DNA from: an uncultured bacterium | GTDB taxonomy: Bacteria; Actinomycetota; Coriobacteriia; Coriobacteriales; Eggerthellaceae | Assembly (NCBI GenBank): GCA_905215325.1 | Contig: CAJMPP010000025.1 | Coordinates: 1 to 34,068, forward strand | Direction: 5' to 3' | DNA length: 34,068 nucleotides | Shown here: in pieces, positions 7,617 to 15,748 of the stretch | Layout of the letters: the number at the start of each line of letters is the position of its first letter | Numbering within the stretch: position 1 is the first letter of the stretch | Made by a program: the position numbers and the translations under genes | The notes under the pieces: model-generated | Database searches by the model: none | Told to the model about the DNA's origin: nothing | The model's input: only the letters and a program-made list of their open reading frames with translations

Positions 7617-8408
7617 TTACTGCAGCGTGGCGTCAACGGCGCTGATGAGCGCGTTGCGCAGGCCGGCCGCCTCAAGCGACGCCACGCCCTTGATGGTGGT
7701 GCCGCCGGGGCTGCACACGGCGTCCTTCATGGCGCCGGGATGCGTGCCGGTGGCCAGATGCAGCTGCGCGGTGCCTGCCATCATCTGCGCCGCCAGGCGA
7801 TACGCGGTGGCGCGGGGCAGCCCGTTCTTCACGCCGCCGTCGGCCAGCGACTCCAGGAACATGGCGGCGAAGGCGGGGCCGCACCCGGCGACGGCGCTGG
7901 CGGTCGAGAGCAGATGGCCTGCAACGGGCTCGATGAGCGCGATGCCGCCGAACAGCCCGGTGAACGTTTCCCACTCATCGGCGCTGAGCGAGTGCTTCTG
8001 CTCGCAGGCGATCACGCCGCAGCCCACGGCGATAGGCGTGTTGGGGATGGTGGAAAGGTGGTGGCTGCCGGCGCCCAGCAGGTCCTCGTAGAAGTCGAAC
8101 AGCAGGCCCGCGGCAACCGACACCACGGCCTTGCCGGCAAGCGCCTCGCGAGCCGGCGCCAGCACGTCGGCCACCATGTAGGGCTTCACGGCCACGATAA
8201 TCAGGTCGCTTGCCTCGGCGACCTCGGCGGGGGTGTGCACGGCGTTCGCTCCCAGCGGTTTGCAGCTTGCCTCCAGCTTGTCGAAGTGCGCGGCGCAGGC
8301 GGTGATGCGGCTGCCTTCTAGGCCGGCGTGTTCCACCAGCCCCTTCGCCATGGCCTGTGCCATGTTGCCGAACCCGATGAACCCGATGCGTGCGGTGCTT
8401 GCGTCCAT
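7617..8408 (-). CDS. proC: Pyrroline-5-carboxylate reductase
   Basis: 263 residues. It catalyses the last step of proline synthesis: NAD(P)H-dependent reduction of pyrroline-5-carboxylate in the cytoplasm. The N-terminal Rossmann motif is RIGFIGFGNMAQAM. The middle has the typical VAVKPYMV segment. The C-terminal dimerisation domain is complete, with GCGPAFAAMFLESLADGGV and the signature HPGAMKDAVCSPGGTTI followed by LEAAGLRNALISAV. The frame is open further upstream, but the ATG at 8408 has an excellent AAAGGAG six bases away and places the Rossmann motif at residue 8. A possible -10 (TAGAAT on the minus strand, 8461-8466) lies about 55 bases upstream. It is a single-gene unit. Confidence 0.95.
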   Translation of the reverse strand: MDASTARIGFIGFGNMAQAMAKGLVEHAGLEGSRITACAAHFDKLEASCKPLGANAVHTPAEVAEASDLIIVAVKPYMVADVLAPAREALAGKAVVSVAAGLLFDFYEDLLGAGSHHLSTIPNTPIAVGCGVIACEQKHSLSADEWETFTGLFGGIALIEPVAGHLLSTASAVAGCGPAFAAMFLESLADGGVKNGLPRATAYRLAAQMMAGTAQLHLATGTHPGAMKDAVCSPGGTTIKGVASLEAAGLRNALISAVDATLQ

Positions 8409-8815
8409 TGCGTCTCCTTTGCCGTGTTGCTCCCGTTGTCCGCGATTCGCGTTGCACGCCATTCTACGCCATCGCCATGTCCAGCGTGTGACGAAGCACG
8501 CGGGCGGCGAAGGGGCATCCGGCAGGGCGCCCGTCCGGCGAAGCATGCGGGCGGCGGACCGGTTCGCCGTGGCGCCGCAATCGCCTGTCCGGCCAGCGAC
8601 CGGGCGGCAAGGTGATGGGCAGAAAGGCGCGGGCGGTGTTGTCGGTGCCAAGGCCGGTCAGTCGATAGCGGGTGGGTGATGACGCCCGTGAGGCGCGCTT
8701 TTGCGACTTGCAAATCTGCGTAGTCGGTAGTCTGCGGTGCCTCCCCAAACGGATACGCGGCTTTTGCCCGAGCGCAAAAGCCGCGTTACGGTGTCTTCCC
8801 CGGTAGTCCAAAGGG
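8409..8815. other. Gap between the esterase gene and proC
   Basis: Both neighbours are on the minus strand. The gap is GC-rich and has no credible gene. It contains a 17-18-bp direct repeat (CGAAGCACGCGGGCGGCG at 8492-8509, one change at 8539-8556) and the hairpin at 8755-8786. Confidence 0.5.
8755..8786 (-). terminator. Hairpin after the esterase-like gene
   Basis: ACGCGGCTTTTGC (8755-8767) pairs with GCAAAAGCCGCGT (8774-8786), a 13-bp stem and 6-base loop, about 30 bases past the esterase stop codon. There is no U-run, so it is a likely rather than certain terminator. Confidence 0.55.
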
Positions 8816-9700
8816 TTATCTGCCCAGCGCCCAGGCGATGCCTTTCGCCATACGTAGGGCGGGTTCCTTGAAGTGATTGCCAGGGTTTTGCTCGAAGATG
8901 GTGGGCACGTCTCTGGCCTCGAACAGCTCGACGATATCGTGTGTGCCTTGCGCCACGTTGCGCAAAAGCCGGCTGGGCGTGCGCGCCTCCTTGCTGCCAA
9001 GCGAGAAATATGCGCAGGCGGGCTTGCGTGCGAACTCGTTCGCAGCGGCATAGCCGGCGAAATCCGGGTACCACAGCGACCCCGATGCGCTCGCGATGCA
9101 TTCGAACGCCGTGCTGTTGAAGGTTGCCCACGTGGCGAACAGCCCGGCAAGCGAGTAACCCGCCAGCACACGCTGGTCAGGTTTGCGCGGCGCGTCTCCC
9201 TCGACGCGCGGGACGATCTCGCTCTCAAGCAGGCGGAGCTGTTCTGCCGCCCTGCCCGCAAACGGGACGTCGTCGGCGAACAGCCCGGGGCATTCCCAAG
9301 GCGTCAGGTCGTCGTTCCAGCAGCGCGGCCGTATCGCGGCAAGCACGAAATCCCGGCAGCCAAGCTCGCGGCACAACTGCAGCACCTCGGACCCATCACC
9401 ATCATGAACATGCAGGTAAACCGCCGGAAGAACACCCGGGAGGGAAGGGTTTGCCCTGTCGGTATGCTGGCCGCCTCGGGAGTCTGTGCGTTCTTGGCAG
9501 CATGACGGCTTTAGGGCGTAGCCTTCGTTGCGTCCATTGTCGTCTGCGTGCTGATTCCGGCTGTTGCAAGTTTGCCGTTGGGGGCAGCGACCGTAGCGCT
9601 TGCTATCCAGGAGCCCTTCGCCCGCGCAGCGCGCCGGCATATGCACGGTCACATGATTGCCGCAAACATCGAATTCCCTGATCATGTCTTCGCTATCCAT
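8816..9700 (-). CDS. Alpha/beta-hydrolase, esterase D/IroE-like
   Basis: A 294-residue hydrolase resembling the putative esterase family that includes IroE and Fes. The nucleophile is S183 in LAGYSLAGLF (GxSxG). The catalytic histidine is probably H276 in NPGNHF near the C-terminus, and an Asp in the D260s region could be the acid. LPAVYLHVHDGDG (91-103) is the first core strand and oxyanion region. Between the N-terminal strand (VTVHMP) and that core strand lies an unusual stretch of about 60 residues (25-88), rich in Cys, Arg, Gln and Asn and unlike the family. It may be an in-frame insertion. No signal peptide is seen, so the protein is probably cytoplasmic. The ribosome site is CGAGG. The substrate is unknown. 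Confidence 0.75.
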   Translation of the reverse strand: MDSEDMIREFDVCGNHVTVHMPARCAGEGLLDSKRYGRCPQRQTCNSRNQHADDNGRNEGYALKPSCCQERTDSRGGQHTDRANPSLPGVLPAVYLHVHDGDGSEVLQLCRELGCRDFVLAAIRPRCWNDDLTPWECPGLFADDVPFAGRAAEQLRLLESEIVPRVEGDAPRKPDQRVLAGYSLAGLFATWATFNSTAFECIASASGSLWYPDFAGYAAANEFARKPACAYFSLGSKEARTPSRLLRNVAQGTHDIVELFEARDVPTIFEQNPGNHFKEPALRMAKGIAWALGR

Positions 9701-9896
9701 GTTTTGCCTCGTGTGCGCTGAAACGAATTTCGCTCTTGATGCTTCGTTTCGTCCTGGGTGCGTTCTTCTCTATTCGCATCCTACGCCGGGCGTGCCGCTG
9801 CTGTTTTACCTCGCATGCGCGCCCGGCAATCATCTTCTGCTTGCGATTCGCTTCGCGTGCGCCCTGGCTTTTCGCTCCGCTTCAGGCGCAGATGCC

Positions 9897-10757
9897 CTAG
9901 GAGCGGAACGTGATGCCTTCGGGCAGGTCGTCGGGGTCGAAATCGTCTTCGTCGCCCTCTTCGGCTTCGGTGGGCGCGACGACGACGGGCTCGGGTTCGC
10001 GTTCTTCGCCGAACGCATCTTCGAACGGGGCGAAGACGGCGCGCGGCACGGCGAACGTGATGTGGCCGATGGCCCCGGGGTGTGCGGCGATCCAGGCGCG
10101 GAACAGCTCGATGACCACTTCGGCATCGAAGCCCTGCGGGCCGGCGCCGAATGCGCCCACGATCAGCGTTTCGGCCCCGTTAGCTGCGGCGATGCGCAAC
10201 AGGGCCTCCACGCGGGCGCGCAGCGCCGTCTCGACCTCGCGCTCGGAGCGGTGGTTCTCCAGCGCATGGGCGCGGTTGGGCTCGGGGATGGCCAGCACGT
10301 CGGCGCGGCGGATATCGCCGTCGTGGACGAATGTCACCTGGGGCAGGTACAGCGCGCGGTCGGTGTAAAGCTGGCCGGACGCAAACCCACGGTTTGCGGC
10401 ATGGTACGTGCTTTTGCAGCCGCACAAAACAGGGTACAGGTTGCTCTCCGAGCACAGGATCTGCTCGGGTCCGAACGCGCCGTCCTCGTACGCGCCGCCC
10501 GGTCGCATGAACGAGCACGGGTCCACGACCACGGTCTTGCCTTTCGCGCCATGCACCGCCTTCACGGCGAAATCGCTGGTCACGCTGGTGGTGGTTGCCG
10601 CGCCTTCCTCGACTTCGGGCAGTTCCAGCTCGCGTCCTTCGCCATCTTCGTAGATGATCGCGGCGTCGATGGTTTCCTGGGTGTCCTTGGAAAACGCCCC
10701 GCGCATCAGCGCAAGGTTGCTTGCGGCGGCGGCTTTTCTCTCATCGCGTGTAGGCAT
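9897..10757 (-). CDS. TIGR02452/PARG-like macrodomain protein
   Basis: 286 residues, matching the microbial poly(ADP-ribose) glycohydrolase-like family. VVVDPCSFMRPGGAYEDG and LCSESNLYPVL match the ADP-ribose-binding loop, and ETLIVGAFGAGPQGFDAEVV is the second family motif. The usual GGG...QEE signature reads PGGAY...PEQ here: E98 is kept, but the position of the catalytic second Glu is Q99. The protein may bind ADP-ribose without cleaving it, or may have another activity. The C-terminus is an acidic tail (about 255-286). The start has an excellent AAGGAG. There is no obvious ADP-ribosylating partner next door. Confidence 0.8.
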   Translation of the reverse strand: MPTRDERKAAAASNLALMRGAFSKDTQETIDAAIIYEDGEGRELELPEVEEGAATTTSVTSDFAVKAVHGAKGKTVVVDPCSFMRPGGAYEDGAFGPEQILCSESNLYPVLCGCKSTYHAANRGFASGQLYTDRALYLPQVTFVHDGDIRRADVLAIPEPNRAHALENHRSEREVETALRARVEALLRIAAANGAETLIVGAFGAGPQGFDAEVVIELFRAWIAAHPGAIGHITFAVPRAVFAPFEDAFGEEREPEPVVVAPTEAEEGDEDDFDPDDLPEGITFRS

Positions 10758-10794
10758 GGTCTCTCCTTAAGGCAGATGATTCGACTTATCGTTC

Positions 10795-10803
10795 ATCGTA
10801 GCA
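10795..10803 (-). promoter_or_regulatory. Possible extended -10 promoter of the PARG-like gene
   Basis: On the minus strand this reads TGCTACGAT, a TGn element plus TACGAT, about 40 bases before the start codon. No -35 box is recognised. Confidence 0.35.
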
Positions 10804-10959
10804 GCTGGCATGCCCGTCGCGACCCGATGTTTCCTCGATTTAACGCAACCGTTAGCAACGGCGCCGCCAGCTTTGCCCGCGCAACCGGCAGCAGGGCCCA
10901 GCGGGAGCGGGGCGCCGCGCAAGCGGGCAACGCAGCCCAGTGGTGCCGGGAGGCTTGCT

Positions 10960-11217
10960 GGTTTTGGGCGGTTTCCGGCACAGTTGGCGCTCCGCGTCTG
11001 CTGCCCCTATGGTTCTGGGCGGTTCCTGGCACGGCTGTGCGTTTCGCTTGGGCGACCCCATTGGTTCTGGGCGGTTTTGCAGCTTTTGGGGCTCGATTTT
11101 GACATGGTCCCCGGAGTTCTGGGTGGTTTCGTGGGCGTAATCTTGATTGCGTGCTGCAAAAGCCCAGATCGCAAATTGGCAAAACCCCACGCCAGCCTTC
11201 AAAACCGCCCAGAACTT
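10960..11217 (+). repeat. Array of GGTTCTGGGCGGTT motifs with 51-52-bp period
   Basis: The motif occurs at 10960, 11011, 11063 and 11114 (the last diverged, GAGTTCTGGGTGGTTTC), almost exactly 51, 52 and 51 bp apart. The first two copies also share a GGCAC extension. An inverted copy (AAAACCGCCCAGAACTT) lies at 11201-11217 and can pair with any of them. The bases between motifs are not conserved, so this is an array of spaced sites rather than a simple tandem repeat. Confidence 0.65.
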
Positions 11218-11345
11218 GCGCTGGCCTCTTTCGGGTCTGGAAAGCCGCCTCCGCGGATCTTGCCGATCTCCATTTGCGGATACGGCGGCGCATCTCTTGC
11301 GGATTCGCAAGCATCGCTTCGTCCGCCGCGTGCTTGCTGCTATTG

Positions 11346-11354
11346 TGCTAGGCT
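11346..11354 (+). promoter_or_regulatory. Possible extended -10 promoter upstream of the UDG gene
   Basis: TGCTAGGCT resembles the element before the M20 gene (TGGTAGGCT); both are followed closely by GACCAA. It would give a leader of about 220 bases. Confidence 0.3.
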
Positions 11355-11584
11355 GTTGACCAAGGAAAACGTTGTCGACGCAGTGCAGATGTGCGGCTGC
11401 CGGCCGGCGGTTGCGGGCGATTCTCCTGTTTTCGCTTGCGGACCTGCCTGCTGTGCTGCGAGCACATTGTTGGGCTGTATGGTTTGCGGCTTCGCCGGCC
11501 ATGAGCGGGCTCGTCGCTTGGTTCGCAAACTTGCCAGCCGCGCGGTGGGCGCGTCGTCGGCCAACGCACGGAAAGGGGCAAACC

Positions 11585-12199
11585 ATGCCGAAACCGCATA
11601 TCCCGCTCGATGAGCTGCGCGTGCAGGTGGAATCGTGCCGCCGCTGCCCGCTGTGCGACGGCCGCACGCAAACGGTGTTCGGCGTCGGCAATCCGCATGC
11701 GCGCGTGATGTTCATCGGCGAGGCGCCGGGCAAAAACGAGGATTTGCAGGGCGAACCGTTCGTCGGCGCCGCGGGCCATTACCTCAACGAGCTCCTCGGG
11801 TGCGCCGGTCTTCGCCGCGAGGACGTGTTCATCGCCAACGTGCTGAAGTGCCGTCCTCCCGGAAACCGCGACCCGCGACCCGAGGAGATCCAAACCTGCA
11901 CGCCCTACCTGCGCGAGCAAACGCGCACCATCGACCCGGAAGTCCTGGTCACGCTTGGGAAGTTCTCCACGCAGTTCGTTCTGAAGACGCAGGTGGGCAT
12001 CACGCGCCTGCACGGTCGCGTGCAGCGAGCGGGCAAGTTCCTCGTCTTCCCCATCTTCCATCCCGCCGCCGCGCTCTATGACGGCGCAAAACGCGAGGCT
12101 TTGGAAAACGACTTCGTAACCCTAGGTCAGCTGCTGCGCCAGCTTGACGAGCAAAAGGCTCAGGCGGCGAAAGCGGCAGAGCAGCAAAACGGGCGGTAA
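11585..12199 (+). CDS. Uracil-DNA glycosylase, family 4 (iron-sulfur type)
   Basis: A 204-residue DNA repair enzyme that removes uracil from DNA. It carries the family-4 features: cysteines for a 4Fe-4S cluster (C18 and C21 in CRRCPLC, C89 in LKCRPPGNRDP, C105 in TCTPYL), motif 1 GEAPGKNEDLQGEPFVG (45-61), and motif 2 FHPAA (158-162). The length is normal. The frame is open upstream to 11372, but the ATG at 11585 follows GAAAGGGG and directly precedes the conserved region. The C-terminus has an Ala/Gln/Lys-rich tail. It is a single gene with a repeat-filled upstream region. Confidence 0.92.
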   Translation: MPKPHIPLDELRVQVESCRRCPLCDGRTQTVFGVGNPHARVMFIGEAPGKNEDLQGEPFVGAAGHYLNELLGCAGLRREDVFIANVLKCRPPGNRDPRPEEIQTCTPYLREQTRTIDPEVLVTLGKFSTQFVLKTQVGITRLHGRVQRAGKFLVFPIFHPAAALYDGAKREALENDFVTLGQLLRQLDEQKAQAAKAAEQQNGR

Positions 12200-12387
12200 C
12201 CGCAGCAGGGGGAGAAGGCGGGCGAAGGCGCTGAAGGGCCGGCGAGAATAGAGGGTGCCGGAATCGAGGAGAAAGCTGGCTGGGAGCGCGAGTCGTAGAG
12301 AGTGAGCGCGGCTTGGTTGGTTCGCCGAGGTATAAAAGCGCGAGTTTCGGGTCGGTTTTTCGCGTGGGGCGAGCCGGCCGTGCATGC

Positions 12388-12427
12388 TTGACAGATAAGC
12401 CTCCGTCCCCAAATGTCAGGCAGCGAC
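12388..12427 (+). repeat. Short dispersed repeat, copy 3
   Basis: GACAGATAAGCCTCCGTCCC followed by CAAATGTCAGG matches the core of the 140-bp elements, without their left and right parts. It has the same orientation as the other copies. Confidence 0.7.
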
Positions 12428-12486
12428 AGTCGATCGCTCAACGGCTTGTAGAACCTGCGCATGCTTGGGCTTGGGTTTCCATCCCG

Positions 12487-12495
12487 TGCTAACCT
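12487..12495 (+). promoter_or_regulatory. Possible extended -10 promoter of folC
   Basis: TGCTAACCT, about 40 bases before the start codon, fits TGn plus a weak -10. The -35 is poor. Confidence 0.35.
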
Positions 12496-12534
12496 GCTAA
12501 CGAATAGAAGACGCTCAAGCAAGGTGAATCTCGT

Positions 12535-13929
12535 ATGCCTCAAACAATTCCGCAAACCCCTCCGCAAGACTTCGATCCCATCGCCTATATCAACGCTCCC
12601 CGTTGGCAGGCGTCGCGATTGGGTCTCGATCGCATCCGCGAGCTGCTTGCGCGCCTGGGCGACCCCCAGAACGATTTGCGCATCGTGCATGTTGCGGGCA
12701 CGAACGGGAAGGGCAGCACGTGCGCCTATATCGCCAACGTGCTGCAGGCCGCCGGCTACCGCGTGGGCTGGTTCTCCAGCCCGTTCATCGAGCGCTTTGA
12801 GGAGCGCATCCGCGTGGACGGCAAGAACATCGGCATGCCCGACCTTGCGCGCGTCACCCTGCAGGTACGTGAGCATGCCGAGCAAATGTCGGTGGAAGCC
12901 GGTGACCACCCAACGGAGTTCGAGCTTATGACGGCGGTGGCGCTTCTGCACTTCGCCCAGGCAGGATGCCAGGTCGCGGTGCTGGAGGTCGGCCTCGGCG
13001 GCCGCCTGGACTCCACTAACGTCATCGCGGCACCCGACGTTGCCGTCATCACGCGCATCGGCCTCGATCATACCGATCTGCTCGGCGACACCATCGGCAA
13101 GATCGCCGCGGAGAAGGCGGGCATCATCAAACCGGGAAGCTCGGTGGTAACGTGGCCGCAGGAGCCCGAGGCCGCCGAAGCCGTGCGATCGGCGGCGCAC
13201 GCGGCAGGCTGCTCGGTCGCGCAGCCTGATTTCCGCGAGCTGGGCATCGCGCCCGTTCGCCATCTCGATCCCGGGCAAGTCGAGCCCGGCCAGCCTTCGG
13301 TCATCCGCCCCTTTACCTACAAGGGCAACGCCTACGAGACAACGTTGCTGGGCAGCTATCAGCCGCAAAACGCCGCGTTGGCTTTGGAAACGGTGTTCGC
13401 GCTTCAGCGTCGTGGCTGGGATATCCCGCAATCTGCCATCGAACGCGGCATTGCCGCTACGCGATGGGCCGGCCGATTCGAGGTGCTGCCGCACGTGTCG
13501 GGCAAACCTACCGTGGTCATCGACGGAGGCCACAACCCGCAGGGCGCCCAAGCGCTCGCCGATTCGCTGGCGGATGTGTTCGCCAACCGCAAAGCCGTGC
13601 TGCTCTCGGGCGTCATGGCCGACAAGGACCATCCCGCCATGCTGCGCACGGTGTTGCCTCACGCCGCCGCGTTCGTTGCCGTGACTCCCGACAATCCCCG
13701 AGCGCTGCCTGCCGCGGAATACGCCTCAGAAGCCGCCCGAATAGCCGCAGAATCGCCCGCGATCGACGCAGACCTGCCCATTTGCGCAGCGCAAACCTAC
13801 GTCGAAGCGGCCCGCAAAGCCGGCGAATTTGCCGGCCCCGATGGCGTCATCTGCGCATTCGGCAGCCTGTACAGCATCGCGCAAACCAAACAGGCCCTGC
13901 GAGAAGCGGGTCTGCTCGCAGGCAAATAG
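12535..13929 (+). CDS. folC: Folylpolyglutamate synthase / dihydrofolate synthase
   Basis: A 464-residue Mur-ligase-like enzyme that adds glutamate to dihydropteroate or folates. The P-loop is VAGTNGKGST (53-62), followed by SSPFIERFEERIRVDG, the substrate-binding segment. LEVGLGGRLDSTNVI and ITRIGLDHTDLLGDTIGKIAAEKAGIIK are strong family signatures, and IDGGHNPQGAQAL marks the C-terminal domain. An AAGGTGA ribosome site precedes the ATG. The length is normal. No other folate genes are adjacent; acpP follows about 250 bp later on the same strand, with its own promoter. Whether the enzyme does both reactions cannot be told from sequence alone. Confidence 0.94.
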   Translation: MPQTIPQTPPQDFDPIAYINAPRWQASRLGLDRIRELLARLGDPQNDLRIVHVAGTNGKGSTCAYIANVLQAAGYRVGWFSSPFIERFEERIRVDGKNIGMPDLARVTLQVREHAEQMSVEAGDHPTEFELMTAVALLHFAQAGCQVAVLEVGLGGRLDSTNVIAAPDVAVITRIGLDHTDLLGDTIGKIAAEKAGIIKPGSSVVTWPQEPEAAEAVRSAAHAAGCSVAQPDFRELGIAPVRHLDPGQVEPGQPSVIRPFTYKGNAYETTLLGSYQPQNAALALETVFALQRRGWDIPQSAIERGIAATRWAGRFEVLPHVSGKPTVVIDGGHNPQGAQALADSLADVFANRKAVLLSGVMADKDHPAMLRTVLPHAAAFVAVTPDNPRALPAAEYASEAARIAAESPAIDADLPICAAQTYVEAARKAGEFAGPDGVICAFGSLYSIAQTKQALREAGLLAGK

Positions 13930-14132
13930 CGCCCGCTTTTGCGCCCCTGACGTCAGGTTTCGCGCGGAAGCCGATTCGGGCGTTCGTGCTGCGGGGTCCA
14001 CATTAGGGGTAAGGGGGGTTACTCGTGGATTGTCCGCACCTCAGCCCCCGTCGTCTGCATGGTTCACCGGCGTAACGCGTATGGTTCGTGCGTGTGGGAC
14101 GCGGGGCAAAACCGGGTGCGCGACGCGGCGTG

Positions 14133-14141
14133 TGATACCAT
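14133..14141 (+). promoter_or_regulatory. Extended -10 promoter of acpP
   Basis: TGATACCAT lies 36 bases before the acpP start codon, leaving a leader of about 30 bases. The -35 is weak. Confidence 0.45.
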
Positions 14142-14176
14142 ACGACCGTTGCAATGTTTGAGAAAGGACCGCCATC

Positions 14177-14395
14177 ATGGCTACCATCGACACCGTTAAG
14201 GAAGTCCTGGAAGAGAACCTGGACATCAACCCTGAGTCCGTTAACGACGACTCCACGTTCGACTCCCTGGGCATCGATTCCCTGGACATGGTCGAGCTGA
14301 TCTGCGACCTGGAGGAGAAGTGCGACGTGGACTTCGGCGAGCCTGAGGGCCTGAAGACCGTCGGCGAGCTGGTCGAATACATCGACTCCCTGTAA
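14177..14395 (+). CDS. acpP: Acyl carrier protein
   Basis: 72 residues, acidic and helical. It carries acyl chains as thioesters on a 4'-phosphopantetheine arm during fatty acid synthesis. The arm attaches to S35 in LGIDSLDMVEL. The length is slightly shorter than a typical ACP (75-80). The ribosome site is GAGAAAGGA. The gene is monocistronic, with its own promoter and a strong terminator. No fatty acid synthesis genes are adjacent, so a role in another acyl-dependent pathway cannot be excluded, but a general ACP is most likely. Confidence 0.93.
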   Translation: MATIDTVKEVLEENLDINPESVNDDSTFDSLGIDSLDMVELICDLEEKCDVDFGEPEGLKTVGELVEYIDSL

Positions 14396-14493
14396 GCGGC
14401 AAAGCTTATGGAGCACGTTGGCCCCCGGGTTAATGTGCTCAGCCGCGCAAGCTTCGGCGCAGTAATCGAAGCCGACCGCCAAGTCGGTCGTTG

Positions 14494-14530
14494 AAGACCG
14501 GCCCCGGAATCTTTCCAGGGGCCGGTCTTT
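14494..14530 (+). terminator. Terminator after acpP
   Basis: AAGACCGGCCCC (14494-14505) pairs perfectly with GGGGCCGGTCTT (14518-14529), followed by a short T-tail. The rest of the 390-bp gap between acpP and hpf holds a small hairpin (CCGAC...GTCGG near 14473-14487), the hpf terminator, and otherwise nothing recognisable. Confidence 0.85.
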
Positions 14531-14705
14531 ACGTTTCCGGTTGCTTGTTGCCTTCAAGCTGGTAATGGGGTAGCGAACAACGGATCGGTCGGGTCGGCTT
14601 CGCCTCTCGCTTGTCAGGAGGCTACGAAGCAATCTTCGAATCCGTTTGCAAGAAGCTGCGAACCGCCCAAGCTGTGCGTCTAGCTCGCAAGCATGCGGGG
14701 ACGAA

Positions 14706-14733
14706 AAAGGGGCGACCTGCAGGTCGCCCCTTT
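14706..14733 (-). terminator. Terminator after hpf
   Basis: A perfect 28-bp palindrome centred on GACCTGCAGGTC. On the minus strand it ends with TTTTTC, as expected for a terminator of hpf, which ends about 50 bases upstream. Confidence 0.85.
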
Positions 14734-14785
14734 GCAAAATGCGCATGTTCAACGCTGGCGATTCGCCAAATGCGATGCGTTCGCG

Positions 14786-15343
14786 CTACTCCGTCTGCTT
14801 CAGCAGGCCGTAGCCGCCGTCGTCGCGGCGATACAGCACGTTGACCAGGTTCGTGTCGCGGTCGGTGTAAGCGAAGAAGTCGTGACCCAGCAGGTCGATC
14901 TGCACCAGGGCCTCTTCCTCGGTCAGCGGCGCGAACTCGATCTCCTTCACGCGGACGACTTCCTCGTCGGCGGTGAACTCCGCCATCAGGCTTTCGGGAT
15001 CGAACTCGCCGACAGGGGCGACTGCGGACTCGCGCGGCTTGCGGTCGAGCACGCGGGTCTTGAACTTGCGAAGCTGGCGAAGAACCTTGGCTGCCGCAAC
15101 GTCGATGGCGGCGTACATGTCCTCTTCGGACTCCTCCACGCGCACGATGTGGCCCTTGGTGCGCAGCGTGACCTCGCAGATGGCGGGGGTGGCGTTGGCG
15201 GGATTCTTCTCCACATGCAGCACGACTTCGGCATCCAGCGGATTGATGTCCATGACCTTCATGGAATTGCCGATTTTGTCTTCGGCGTACTCGCGCAGCG
15301 CATCGGTTACAGGCATTTTGCGTCCGGTGACGGTAATGCTCAT
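14786..15343 (-). CDS. hpf: Ribosome hibernation promoting factor, long form
   Basis: 185 residues. It binds 30S subunits and dimerises ribosomes to 100S in resting cells. The N-terminal HPF/RaiA domain (1-~100) begins MSITVTGRKMPVTDALREYA and includes VEESEEDMYAAIDVAAAKV. A linker follows, then the C-terminal dimerisation domain (about 125-185, with VVRVKEIEFAPLTEEEALVQ, LLGHDFFAYTDRD and NVLYRRDDGGYGLL). A GTG start three codons earlier is possible, but the ATG at 15343 has AAGAGGTG at ideal spacing, and the GTG lies inside that ribosome site. The gene is divergent from nhaA. A possible -10 (TATGCT on the minus strand, 15465-15470) lies about 125 bases upstream. Confidence 0.95.
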   Translation of the reverse strand: MSITVTGRKMPVTDALREYAEDKIGNSMKVMDINPLDAEVVLHVEKNPANATPAICEVTLRTKGHIVRVEESEEDMYAAIDVAAAKVLRQLRKFKTRVLDRKPRESAVAPVGEFDPESLMAEFTADEEVVRVKEIEFAPLTEEEALVQIDLLGHDFFAYTDRDTNLVNVLYRRDDGGYGLLKQTE

Positions 15344-15748
15344 GTCAATCACCTCTTCTTCGCGGCGGACAAAAAAGACCGACGGTGTTTTTCCTGCTCA
15401 GAACCGTAAAAAGTTCTTTCTAAATGGGTGGCAGGTTATCCCCTTCCGTCGAATCTGCAGGTACAGCATAGCGCACTTTACGTTGATTTAACCGGCGAAT
15501 TCCCGGTATTTTCGGGTTCGTTCGTAAACGATTCGAAAACGCCAACGCCACGTTCCCGGGCGTGTCTCAGCGTCGCCATGATAGACTGTGCCGAATCCGC
15601 GAGGACGGCCCGCAAGGCGCCTGTCGCGAAAGGCGGGAAGGGGGCGTTTCGGGTCCCCGCCGGCTCGTTTCGCCATGGAACGGGCCTCACGAAATAGCAA
15701 GCTTCGTTTCGCGGGCGGCTTAGACGCTTCCCGCAAGTTAGGCAGGAC
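15344..15748. other. Divergent promoter region between hpf and nhaA
   Basis: 405 bp without a gene. It should hold both promoters: TATGCT on the minus strand for hpf and the extended -10 at 15579-15587 for nhaA. Nothing else is recognised. Confidence 0.5.
15579..15587 (+). promoter_or_regulatory. Extended -10 promoter of nhaA
   Basis: TGATAGACT matches TGn plus TAGACT. It would give a leader of about 155 bases before the ATG at 15749. No good -35 box is seen. Confidence 0.45.

Larger units (their letters stand above)
10758..11584. other. Gap between the PARG-like gene and the uracil-DNA glycosylase gene
   Basis: About 830 bp with no credible gene. It starts with the PARG-like gene's probable promoter (minus strand TGCTACGAT, 10795-10803), then a repeat array (10960-11217). 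Near 11346-11354 lies a possible promoter for the glycosylase. Open frames across it are judged accidental, as they cross the repeats without family similarity. Confidence 0.5.
12200..12534. other. Gap before folC
   Basis: A purine-rich stretch (12200-12310) followed by a short dispersed-repeat copy (12388-12427) and the folC promoter. No gene is seen. Confidence 0.5.

Noticed and set aside
8464..9261. A minus-strand Arg/Ser-rich frame after the esterase gene
   Set aside because: It overlaps the esterase gene in another frame and has no coding features.
9657..11102. A 481-residue plus-strand frame across the PARG-like gene and the repeat array
   Set aside because: Mostly antisense to a recognisable gene, with no ribosome site or family features; the part across the array is low-complexity translation of repeats.
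10960..11217. CRISPR array
   Set aside because: The conserved part is only about 14-22 bp and decays along the array, one copy is inverted, and there are no cas genes.
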